Assembly (NCBI RefSeq): GCF_900090045.1
Contig: NC_041777.1
Coordinates: 358,501-422,500, forward strand
Length of the DNA stretch: 64,000 nt
Reading direction: 5' to 3'
Source: Plasmodium malariae
Taxonomy: Eukaryota; Apicomplexa; Aconoidasida; Haemosporida; Plasmodiidae
The notes below the pieces were generated by a model. That model was given only the letters and a program-made list of their open reading frames with translations. It searched no databases and was not told the DNA's origin. Both the position numbers and the translations under genes were made by a program. Positions 11,606-23,184 of the stretch are shown piece by piece. The stretch's first letter is position 1. Each line of letters opens with the position of its first letter.

Positions 11606-13884
11606 ATATATATATGTTTTTTTTTTTTTCTGGTATTTGCAATATTAGTAATTAATTCATTCATCATTTCCATCTTTCGTCAGCATTTTTAATAGAATAA
11701 ATTCTTTATCTTTTTTCCTTTAGTTTTCATAATCATTTCATTTCTGCTTCTTATTTATGGGGGATTATGCTTGAACCTATTATTTTGCTTCATTTTGCTT
11801 TATTTTATTTATTTTTTTTTTTTATCTTCAAATAGCTTTTCCCCCGCAACGTCTTATTTTTCATCCTAAATTAAAAAATTTTTTCCTCTTCATTTTTGGT
11901 TATATAATTTTAATTTCACTTAATGTTAATTATACTTGTTGCTTATTCTTTTTATTTTTGATGTTCTCCCACCTATTTTTATTAAAAACATTGTATGTGT
12001 CTTTCTGTTGCACAATCATTTATCTTCTTTTCCCTCATTTCATTTTTTGCACTCTTGAGTTCAGACTTGTTCTCTTTTTACCATGTATATTATCTTTCAA
12101 TTTTTTAGTGCCATTTTGAGTTAATGGAACATTTTATTTTTTTTTTATTTTTTTTGGAATCTTTTATTTAATTCTTCTGTTTCATCATTTTTATATGGAA
12201 AAAATGTTCGTTTTATTTCATATGCAAGTAACAATTCAATTCATTTTTTTTTTTTTTTTTTTTTTTTTCTCATTTATTCAAACTTTTTCCTTAAAGGTGT
12301 GTGCGATTTACGTCTTTTTTGCTTAATTCCTTATTTTATCAGAAAAGAATACAAAGAAAAAAAATAATTTTGGAACAGGGCGAAAACCATTCCTTTAGGG
12401 TAGACCCATGAAGCTATTTTGAGCAGCTGCAGTTCTGTTCAGTCGAGTTATTACGAATGAAATACATAGATATAAATCAATAAATAGATACATGTAAATG
12501 TATGTACGTATGTGCGTATAATACGACCGCGTTTTTCTCTTTAAAGTGTGAGTCCTCGGGAACGCATTATTTTCAGCCCGTCCCTCCTTTCCTGGCTTTG
12601 TTATAATAAAAATTTAAAACATTTATTTTGCTATCAGTGTGTTTAATTTAATTTTTCCTTGTATATATATATATATATACTCATAACTGCCTTTCTGTTG
12701 CAGTACTTATATAACTATTGCGAACAAAAATCGTTTTTATAATATCATATTTCGTTACAGTTTATCATCGCGAATGTTTTTATTCCACTAAAAAATTAAA
12801 ATATTTTATTTTTTTCTTAACACTTTTTGATATTCCATGTTTTCTTTTACTACTCATTATGAATTCTTATAATTGTTTAATTATTAATGTAGGCGCAATA
12901 ACAATTAATTTTTTGAAACAAAAAAAAAAAAAAAAAAAAAAAAACATGTTAAGGAAAGGCCTTTATACACATCTTTCACCGTTACACATAATATATGCTT
13001 GTAACATACCTGATGAGAAATACTCTAAAAAAAAAGTTCAATTCAACATGGTTTTGTTGTAACATCTTTTTTTATTTTTATATAAAACTATGTCAGTCCT
13101 TTTTAAAAAACTTATTTTTTCAGAGCATAATTTGTTTTTGTTTTTTTTCTTTAAAAGATGATGCAGTGCTTAACTCACCGAACCGACTCCTTTCTTGATT
13201 GATAGTATCCTTAATTGGACAAAAATAAATTATATAAATCGATCATTAACATTTAGAAATTATTGTTTGTACAAAAATATAAGTACGATATTTCAATTAT
13301 GCAAATGCTTTCTTAAGTTGTATTTTTGACTTACTGTTACTTTGTAAAATGTACACACTTTACAATAACTTGAAGTGGCAATAATACATTCAAGTATTAC
13401 GAAGACATTTCGAAAACTAAGAAACACACAAAAAAAAAAAAAAAAAAAAAAAATTATGACTGTACATATTTTTAAGGAAAAATTGCCTTAATCTTATTGG
13501 CCACTTTTATTTCTCCTGTACAGGTCATAAAAAAATAATAAATATGTAATAATAGTAACCTCTATAAAATTATTTTACATAATAAAATGTAAATACAACT
13601 GTTGATACATTTATGTGAGGAAATGCATATATTTAAGTAGCTCTGGTAAATAGAAAATAAAAAAAAAAAAAGAAGAAAAACATGATACAGTTAAAGGAGG
13701 GTAATATTCCTAAAGGGAATTTCGATAACTTCTTCATAACCAAATGAGGAAACTGTTATAAGTATACACCCATACATACACATGAACATATGTATAGAAA
13801 TATATACACATATATATATATATATGTACATGCTACGGGAACAAAAAAAGAAAGGAACTATTAATTACAGGAAAGCTACCTTGT

Positions 13885-13922
<38 letters not shown>

Positions 13923-14782
13923 TAGTTTCATTTAAAAAACAAGAGTACAAATATATGGAGAAATGTCACAAGTACATTAGAACATCTTTTAATACGGAAA
14001 AAGGTTAGAACTTGTTTTAAACAAGGTATGAAATTGAGAGGAACATAGTTACATATTTTGATATTCATGTGTATTCAGCTATAATAATAATAGTAATGTA
14101 CAAAAATGGCTTTTCAATAAATGCATAATTAAGGAAGAAAATGCTATACTGGCAATTTTACTTTTTCTTTTTAATTTTCTTTTATTTTGCACATACACAT
14201 GTAAATATATATGTATGCCTGTACGTGAAAATTATAGCACCTACAAGTATTTACCCTTGTTTGTATTCTTTAAAACATCATTGATGCTTATAAGAAGCTT
14301 TGGATTGGGCTTTTACGCTGTGTGCATTATATTAATATAAAAACATTCCATTTTCTATTTTTTTTTTTATTTAGCACTTCCATGCTCAAGTTCACATTAA
14401 TTTCCTTTCACGTTCTAAACATAAAACGTAGATGCGCTTAATTTTTTTTTATTTTTTTTCTTGGAAAAATTAAAATTTTATATATAATATGTGAATAATG
14501 AAGCTTCATGTTGGAAAATACGATTATTTTACTTATAAACGTGGTTAAATACAACATAAAATTGTTAAGAAAATTATTTTACACTTTTAAATTTAGGAGA
14601 CCTTCATATATAATATTTAAGGAGCAAGCACATAGGGACGAAGCAAAAGTAGAAGAAAAAGAAAAAGAACACTTCCAATAACGCATAGAGGGGTATGTTA
14701 TAAAAAAGGAAAGTAATAAATAGTTAGTTTTTTTCATAAATGAAAAAAAGAAAAAAGAAAGAAAGAAAGAAAGAAAGAACGA

Positions 14783-14975
14783 AAGAACGAAAGGAAAAAC
14801 AAACGAACGAACGGAAAAACAAACGAACGAACGGAAAAACAAACGAACGAACGGAAAAACAAACGAACGAACGGAAAAACAAACGAACGAACGGAAAAAC
14901 AAACGAACGAACGGAAAAACAAACGAACGAACGGAAAAACAAACGAACGAACGGAAAAACAAGCGAACGAACGGA
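14783..14975. repeat. 20-bp GAACGAACGGAAAAACAAAC array, about 9 copies
   Basis: Near-perfect 20-bp units follow a GAAA run and end about 10 bases before the ATG at 14985. The top strand of the array contains no ATG and no stop in any frame. It probably forms the proximal 5' UTR of the next gene. Confidence 0.85.
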
Positions 14976-14984
14976 GGAAAGAAA

Positions 14985-15404
14985 ATGTTTGAAGTTATAA
15001 TAAATCATTTTATGTTAAATTTCAAAAGAAATTATCGTCATTATTCGAGAAAAAAAAATATAAACAGTATAAATAGGAAAATAAACGATCCATATAGTGA
15101 TCTGTACAAAATGAATTTTTATGGCAATAACTTTAAAAGACTGCCAAATAAAAAAACCAAATCAAAAGAATATGAAATAATTAGAACGTCAAGTAATACC
15201 TTTACCTATTCTTCCCCATATCCCCCCAATATTAATTATACCTTGAAACCATTTCCCGATTCAGCTAAAAATTTTTATTATGAAAATAGACCTTACTTAA
15301 TGAAATACAAAAACGTCCAATACATTCCAATTAAAAGGATGGCATATAAAAATGCATCTAAAAAAACAAACTGGGAAACATATTATATGAGGATAGAAAA
15401 ATAA
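14985..15404 (+). CDS. Small basic protein of unknown function
   Basis: This is a 139-aa single-exon frame in ordinary codons, not repeat-derived. The N-terminus (MFEVIINHFMLNFKRNYRHY) is hydrophobic then basic, compatible with a mitochondrial presequence. The remainder is Asn/Tyr/Lys/Pro-rich with a proline patch (SSPYPPNINYTLKPFPD, about residues 75-91) and a C-terminus rich in Lys, Tyr and Trp. I see no transmembrane helix or metal motif and do not recognise a family. The compact basic sequence would suit a mitochondrial ribosomal or membrane-complex accessory subunit, but that is a guess. The start is the first ATG after a 20-bp repeat array. Confidence 0.6.
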   Translation: MFEVIINHFMLNFKRNYRHYSRKKNINSINRKINDPYSDLYKMNFYGNNFKRLPNKKTKSKEYEIIRTSSNTFTYSSPYPPNINYTLKPFPDSAKNFYYENRPYLMKYKNVQYIPIKRMAYKNASKKTNWETYYMRIEK

Positions 15405-16480
15405 AACACCACGACATATGTATATATATGTGTACATGTATACATTTATGCGGCTGTGTGTATGTGTACATGAATGAGTATGGGTAAGCGTACATGTAGA
15501 AATGCTTGTTCATATAGTCTACTTATATTTCTCTGCATACTTATAATAAATATGTGTAAAAATAAAAAGTATTTGCCAATTATTAAAATAACACCAGAAA
15601 ATTTTAATTAACCATCCTCAGTTTAATAAATATATCTTATGTATTACAAATCTTTTACCGCATAGGGATTAAGAATTCAGTAACAGGTTTGACAGTTTTA
15701 CCTACACCTACCATATATACATACATATATAATACATATATAATACATACATACATATATAATACATACATACATATTTACATAACATTAGCACATTTTT
15801 ATTTTCATCGTGTAAGAATTATTCAGAGAATATCTTTTCCTTTTTTTTCTCATTTTTTGAATTGTAAGTCTCTGCTCAAAGTGTTGTATATAAGATTTTA
15901 AATAATCTAAATTTCATATACTCAAAAAAAAAAAAAATAAAATAATGAAATGTGCATATATCATTACCAAGATAAATATGCATATGTCATTTAAACGCCA
16001 CAATTATATTTTTTTTTTTTGTATTCTTTTTATTTCTGAATTTTATTTGTATGCTTTATATCTATGTTTTATATACATGTTTTATATACATGTTTTATGT
16101 ACATGTTTTGTATACATGTTTTATGTACATGTTTTATGTACATGTTTTGTATACATGTTATATATCTTTTTTTTATTTTTTTATTTTTAATAATAATAAT
16201 TTAATGCTTTCAATTTTTTATTTTCCATTTGGTACATTCTTGTGAAATTCTAAATTTTTCCTCTTTTTTTTTTTTTTTTTTTTTTTTGTTTATAATCTCC
16301 ATACATTTTTAAGCATTCTTGCGAATATTGCACTTTTTAATAATCATCTTTATACATATATAATTTATATATATATATATCTTCTCCTTTTTAGCATTCC
16401 ATGTTCACAGCTAAAAACTATCCTTTTTTTGCCTTTTAATTTTTAATTTTTTTTTTTTTTTGTTGTTCAATATAATTAAA
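15405..16480. other. Intergenic region, no gene seen
   Basis: It contains TA/TG microsatellites (15417-15460), ATACAT repeats (15717-15785), a 12-bp TTTTATGTACATG-type array (about 16060-16160) and T tracts (16266-16287, 16448-16461). It is the presumed 3' UTR of the small gene and promoter of the 13-exon gene. Confidence 0.6.
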
Positions 16481-18017
16481 ATGAACATAGAAGACAAATA
16501 CAAGTTCATTAAAGAAAAATACAAAGAGATAAAAAAACAAAATGGTAACAACATTTAGGATGTTTTGTCTTACAGAATATTGCATTGCGCTGTGTTGTAT
16601 TGCACTTTATTTTATTACATTGTACTATAATATATTATTAATATTTTTTATTTCAACCAAACATTTTCCCAATTTTCTATTTATGCCGATGTAGACATTC
16701 TTAAAAAAGCCATAGTGGAATATAAAAAGGACATTAAGCATTTAGAAAAAAATAATGACGAACAGAAGAATAAAATTAATATAATACTAGATAAGAATAA
16801 TAATTTATTGAATGACAACAATGAACTTTCAGATAAAATAGTACATTTAACGAACTTGTTGGAAGAGCAAGTATGGGAAGAAATTAATATAAAGCAAAAA
16901 AGCTGGATTTTTTTTTTTCTTTTTTTTTCTCATTTCTATCCGTAAATGCTATAACGTATAAGTATAGTTGACCTTAAGGAATGTATTAAAGCAATACTAT
17001 TTTGTATTTTGTATTTTGTATTTTTTTTTTTTTTTTTTCTTGTCCTTTTTGTGTAGAAAAAAAGTAACTCAGGATGGAGAAATTTGATGTTATTAACAAA
17101 AAGCTCGAGAGAAAATGTTCAGGATTCAGTAGCATTTGAGGAGCTCGGAATTAAGATAAAGGAAAATGGTACATGTAAAAAAGCGTATGCATACATACAT
17201 ATATATATTTATATATCTGACTTTCCGTGGGCATACATTTGAGTGCATTTATTTGCTTCATTTTACAAATTAATTATAAGAAATATGTACCTAAGACGAC
17301 ACCTTATTAACGAGTTTTTCTTCCTGCCCTTTGTTCAGAAACTTTGCACAAGGAAATTGATGATTTACAGAACCAGAAGGATAAATTAGAAAAGGAGCTA
17401 GAGTTATTTAAGAACAATCACAAGGAAAAACTAAGCGTTAAATAAATAAATATATATATGTATATATACATATATATACATTTATATATTATTTTGCTTC
17501 ACATGTTATTACGTTAATTTTACGTTTACATATTGAATATATTTCTACGCTTCAATTATTTATGAATACATGTACATATGCAATTATATATACGTGCAAT
17601 TATATATACGTGCAATTATATATACGTGTGTATATATAAACATGCGTAAAGTAAATTTATCTTATTGCCATGCTTCACGTCGTTGTATTGCTGCACCACA
17701 GGACAGAGAAAGAACGATCGAAAACTTGAACGACATAATTAGCAGCTCTAATAAGAATAGGATTAAGATGGAAAGCGAGAATGATGAAATAAAGAAACAA
17801 ATAGAAATAAATAAAATACATTTTAACGAAATTATAGAAAAAAAAAATACACACATAATTAAAATTGAACAAGTCTGTAAAACGTTAAAAAATAAGTATT
17901 ACCCAAGGTACAAAGTTAATTTTAATCAAATCCCCTTCTGTGAAAAGTACGATCACAGGGGTTACTACATACAGGTAACGTCCATGTGTGTATGAGTGTG
18001 TAATTGTGGGCATGTGC

Positions 18018-18059
<42 letters not shown>

Positions 18060-21000
18060 ACGCATTTAGTGTACACTCCCCTAAAACTTTTTTAAATGAT
18101 GTATGACTTCTTTTCCACTGTATTTTACACAGAACAAAATTGATGAAAATATGAAGTATTTTAAGAATTACATTTTAAATATAATACAACGTTTTAGTGA
18201 ATACCTAGTTGCCTGTAAAGAACTTTTTACTTTTCAAGACAAACATCTAAATAGCATTTATCAAAAATTAGAAAAAGAACAAATGGGTGATCAAATAGAT
18301 TATTATAAATTTATAGACTTGAAAAAAATTTCTCAAACTGTAATTTCTTTTTCTTTTTCTTTCTACGAATGTGTTAAAGTTATGTGTACCTGTATTTGTA
18401 TATGCACATTTATATACATGTATACGCATGTGTGTGAACATATATACATTTATGTACATGTGTATACCCAATGAATACGTTCATATTTGCTTTTATCCGT
18501 GTGCTTCTTAACTCCTACATGTCTGTTTTTTTTTTTTTTTTTTTTTTTTTTTTCATTTAAAGGAAGTAATCTTCCTAGAGGAAGCGATAAATTTGTTAGC
18601 AAATTTCGAGGAGGCATGGCATAACAAAGAGGACATTGAGCATATTAAGGTAATTCGAGTTAGCTATTCGTTTCTTGGCAGGAATATAAATATATATACG
18701 TACACACACATACGCATACACACATATACACATTTATTCTTATACATGTATTTATACCTGTGCGCACTCTCACACGAACCGGTTCTCTTTTGTCTGCAGG
18801 ACGTGCTGCTCAACATAGCGGCCAAATTAAAGAAAATTTTCATAAAGGTAAATATTTATCTGTGCGTAGAAGAATATATATATCCCACAAATATTGAGAG
18901 TAAAATGTTTGAGCTAAAAAATGTTATCATAGAATTAAGATGTTTGAAAAATGTTATCTTAAAAACGATAAATATATTTGCTTGTGTTTTGTCTGTATGT
19001 CCATATAATAACGACAAAATAATGGTTGAATATTTTAAAAAAAGAAAAATTATTAGTAAAAAAAGCATAGATATGAATAAAACGGACAGAGGGATGTACT
19101 GCATTGAAGCAAGTTACAATGACGTGTATGCTAATAACTGGAGCAGTGAAGAAGAAAATTATGATGGCTTAGAAAACATTAGTAATAATATCCGTAAAGG
19201 TAATATAAGTAGTAACAACACTATTAGCAGCAGTAACAGTGGTAGAACGTTTGCGCATAATAACGTAAACTTCAAGAAACTGCTATGCGAAAGAGAAAGA
19301 AAATTCCTCTCTAAATTTGAACACCTACAAAATTACACAGAAAAGAATAACAAGATTATTTTCTTTTTATTAAAAAAATTTAAAGTATTATTAGAAGATA
19401 TATGTTATTCTTTTAACTTTTTAAAATCATATATATCTTTTCGTATGTGTGAAATTAAAGGAGCAGATAACGTAAATATTGAAAATTACAAATTAATTAC
19501 ATACATACAAGATCTGACCAATTCATTTATTAAGGCTATCGAAAATTTTGATATAGGAAAATTACAACTACCTCTTGTCTCATTGTTATCATATAGTAGA
19601 TTTAATAGATGCATGTTATATAAAAAACAAAGTGAGTTTTTAGAAAAAATTAATTATGCATATGCTAAGGTAAACGTTATTCCATACAACTCGCTAGAAA
19701 CTAGTTTTAGACACGTAGAAATTTATAAAAAAAATTATATAGAATTAAATAAAATGCTTCTAAAAAAAAAGAAAACCATCAAGAGGTTGAGAAGAATAAA
19801 TGAACAGGTTAGAAACGAATGTAGAAAAGAAGAAAAAAAGAAAGGAAAAAAGAAAGAAAAAAAGAAAGGAAAAAAGAAAGGAAAAAAGAAAGGAAAAAAG
19901 AAAGGAAAAAAGAAAGAAAAAAAGAAAGGAAAAAAGAAAATTATGGGCCCTTATATGCGCGCTTATGCATGTTTACTACCTCCGGAGTTCATAATACACT
20001 GCATTTGCATTGTGCCTTATTACAATCCTGTGTATCATGGATACATGCCTTTCCCACTTTTATACCTTCTACCCTTTTTACAGGTCTTAAGAGAGTTCAA
20101 AAGCACAGTAGTAACAAATAAAGAGCTAACCATAAAAAATGAATTTTTAACGAATTCCTTGTCCCTCAAAAGAGAAATAGATAATGAAGAAGTCATTGTG
20201 AACGATGTACAATTGTACGCAGAGAAAATTTTAAAATTTATCATATCTAATAATTGTGAAAAGAAATATTTAAATATTAGAGAAAAGCAGCTGATAGAAG
20301 CGTATATTTGTTCTTGCATAAAGATAAATAATTTGAATGGGGAAATCAAAAAAAACGTGCAGGTACTTCTTCGTCCTTTTATTTCACGTACCATTAATAA
20401 GTTACAACGTGGGTGTATGTGTGTGTACATATGTATATGTGTGCGCGGGTACGTGCGTAGGAATACGCGCGAACCTTGCTGCATAAACAGGCAAGTGCTT
20501 TTATTTTATTATGTTTTGTTTTGCTTTATTCTTTTTTGTTTTGCTTTATTTATTTCTTTTCTTTTCTTTTTTTCTGAGCAGATTCGAGAGCAGTTAGAAG
20601 GAGAAGTCTATACAAAAGTAGACGAAATAAAAAAGCTAAATCAGCAGATAGAAATATATAAGGTAATGCTACTAATTTGACGTTTTTCTTAAAAATAAAA
20701 AGAAAATATTTCTTTTTGCATAACCATATAATAAATCATTGCAGACATTTCGCGGAAATGCCTGATGTATTCAATTTTGAGATTATAATATGATCCCATT
20801 CACCTTACTAACCTCATTCAATCCATTCAACTCATTGATCTAATTCGTTTTTTTACCGCTCCCATTTTTCTTAGGAGGAGGAGACAAATATACATAAAAA
20901 ATACGAAGAGCAAGTAGGAAATAAAATAAAAAATTTTCTTTATCTCTTCGTAACTACTTCCGTATAATCATGTACTCGTTACTTATCGATATAATTACCC

Positions 21001-21436
21001 TTTCGTTATTTTTATGCTTCATGTGTACATGCGTACATACATATGTACACCTCCAAGGTGATACACATACATGCATGTGTACGTATATTTATTTTCCCCC
21101 TTTCGAAAGATGAAAACCTTACACGATTTAATTGTAACCCTGGAAAAACAAATTTCTAAATTAAAGTCTGAGAGAAGTGTTAACAAATTTTTTATTCTTT
21201 GCACCATTTGTGGGAACAAAAATAACATGGGTAATCTTGTCGACTGTACAAACATACGTATATGCACGCATTACATATACACACATATATATACGTAAGT
21301 ACATAGACAAAATATTATCATTTATCCAACATCATATAAGGAGGAAAATTTTTTTTTTTTTTTTTTTTTTGCAGGCGTAATTTTGAAAAATAGAAAGTGC
21401 CTTAAATGTAGTTCGATAATAGTTTTTTTGAAATAA
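16481..21436 (+). CDS. PPP1R21 (FERRY subunit Fy-2)-like coiled-coil protein with C-terminal zinc ribbon, 13 exons
   Basis: Exons are 16481-16544, 16695-16870, 17057-17168, 17339-17436, 17702-17974, 18133-18378, 18563-18649, 18800-19807, 20084-20362, 20582-20662, 20875-20913, 21110-21230 and 21375-21436. Phases agree throughout and give 881 aa. The N-terminus (DKYKFIKEKYKEIKKQNDIL) follows the KLRAQ-domain start of human PPP1R21 (KY..L..EY.KLRAQN..LKK). Exon 3 (DSVAFEELGIKIKENE) matches the segment after the first coil, IPFCEKYDHRGYYIQ matches VPFNDTKYSQYN, and CMLYKKQSEFLEK matches CMLQYKKKAAAYMK. Near the C-terminus, TNIHKKYEEQM corresponds to the TTKRSYEDQ signature, followed by a coil. 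The human protein bridges Rab5 early endosomes and mRNA in the FERRY complex. Unlike the human protein as I recall it, this one ends in CTIC...CLKC, a probable zinc ribbon (about residues 845-873). Three introns are stop-free and 3n long (see findings). Confidence 0.75.
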
Positions 21437-21494
21437 ATTACATCTAAATATGAGTCATAAAAAAAAAAAAAATAAAATAAAAAAAAGCTAATGA

Positions 21495-23184
21495 TTATTG
21501 CTTTGGCCAGTAGTCTTTGTATGTTAGTTGAATCCTTTTCCCTTTTCTGTTCACAAAATTTGGATCAATGTAATCATCTGGTAAGGGTGTTTCGGGAATC
21601 TGTAAGGAAAGACGTATTAGAAAAATATAAATTTTGTCATACATGGAGCTGTAAAATATGTTTACCTGTGCATATATGTACATATGTATGTATGGGCATA
21701 GGTACATAAACACACACATAAGTGCATATGTTCTTTCTTCCAACATTTTTATTGCATTTATCTAACCTTTCCAGGTTCATATGTCCACACGACTTCTGTT
21801 TCATTTAAGTCGTAATCCTCAGAAAAAATAACGTCCCCATTTTCTGGTAATAAATGCTATAAAGCATATTAGTGCGTATTTTCTTTTTTTCTTTTTTTGT
21901 TTATTTACTTTTTGAATTTGTTTGTTTAAATGCATATATGTGGTCATTGCATATCATGTAGGAATAAGTGCATATGTACATATCCACATAAATGTATATA
22001 TATGTATATATATATGTATATATATATATGTATATACACATACATGTGCTCACTCTTACCATTAAGTCCTTCAGTTTGATCGAATTGTAAGGTTCCTTAT
22101 ACGTTAACTTCGAAACATCAATTTGAAATGGAGGTGGAATGTTATTTCCCATTACTTTACATTTTATGTAATTTAGTGCTAACTGAACATGATAACCATT
22201 AATATATGCTGGACATCCAATCAGACCTACGATGCTGCAGGGGATATTTATTTCGGTTACTTGATTCTCGACCACCCTTGCGAATTTTAAAAAGTATATG
22301 TGCTTTTCCACTGTTCAAAAAAAGAGAATAAAATAAAATAAGAAAAAGATCAAATCAAATTAAATCAGATGATATTAAATAATATCAAATAAAAATAAGA
22401 AAAGAAACAAAATCAAAATTCGGGATACGAATAAGACATGAGACTAATAATGTACAATATCATTATTACAATACTTTATACGAAAACAATCCTTTCCCCT
22501 TTTTTATACTTACGAGGATCTGCCTCAACGTGAGACACAACACATTCAATAACATCCCCTTCGATATGTATTCTAAACAATCTTGCAGAAAATACTAATA
22601 TGAGGAAAAATAAGAAGAAAAAAAAAAAAGAAATTTTAATAACGAATGAACACTAGAAACTTGTGCATACTTTACGTATCTATATATATGTATTTATATT
22701 AATCTTGCATAAATTAGTCATTTGTTTCACATATTAAAATACCCATTCAAATATAAACAGTACATATATATATATATATATATAAGCACAAATCTAACAA
22801 TACGAATTATCTTCAAAACCTTTTTTTTTATTTAACTATTTCATAATTACACAAAGATAAGTGTCCATCGTCCTCCTCAAAAGCGTATTCATCAATTAAT
22901 TTATGATCAATACAAATTCTTTTTTCAATACCATATTTCCAAATAATAGCAGGTACGTAACCATGTACTTGAATCAATTCTTTTTTCTTAAATTTTTCCC
23001 AACGCCTCGCTTTTAAGTCAACAACTGTGTTTATCTTACTATTCGAGTTGAAGTAATTTATTATTTCTTTTTTCAAATAATCCCACTGTTTAAATTTCAG
23101 GTATAATTTATAGTTTAAATGATTTCTTTTTGTGTGATACATAAAATAGCTATTTTTCCAGCTACTTAACTTGAAGAGATTCAT
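21495..23184 (-). CDS. bL25-type (TL5/CTC) ribosomal protein, probably mitochondrial, 5 exons
   Basis: Exons are 23184-22851, 22594-22514, 22310-22060, 21856-21767 and 21599-21495, giving 286 aa with consistent phases. The N-terminal domain has HGYVPAIIWKYG, the bL25 hallmark (GxVPAVxYG), then LFRIHIEGDVIECVVSHVEADP, the strand that carries 5S rRNA contacts in bacterial bL25/TL5. The C-terminal domain (EINIPCSIVGLIGCPAYING through PPPFQIDVSKL and KLKDL to LLPENGDVI) is the beta-domain of long bL25 (CTC) proteins, including the IPxxIxVDVSxL pattern. The basic start MNLFKLSSWKNSYFMYHTKR looks like a mitochondrial presequence and there is no secretory signal, so the mitoribosome is likelier than the apicoplast. 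Parasite mitochondrial rRNA is fragmented. The exon 1 donor (GTAATT at 22850) was chosen by phase. Confidence 0.8.

Larger units (their letters stand above)
10653..14984. other. Divergent intergenic region, 4.3 kb
   Basis: It lies between the NYN gene start and the small gene at 14985, both firing outward. It contains a CATA/TACATA array (10905-11090), a 16-bp TGTTTACC repeat (11306-11605), very long T tracts (12246-12267, 13888-13920), A tracts (12921-12943, 13432-13453) and a relatively GC-rich patch (about 12360-12610). The frame at 12718-13062 begins with a non-ATG codon and has no recognisable content. I see no gene I can support, but a small spliced gene or ncRNA could be hidden here. 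Confidence 0.5.

Noticed and set aside
12718..13062. Plus-strand frame of 114 codons in the divergent spacer
   Set aside because: It begins at a TTG, passes through a 23-A homopolymer encoding Lys and has no recognisable domain or good splice context.
19808..20083. Lys/Gly-rich KKGKKK segment as part of the PPP1R21-like protein
   Set aside because: It has a GTTAGA donor and TTTTTACAG acceptor and no counterpart in the family, so I treat it as an intron. Retention remains possible and is listed as a finding.
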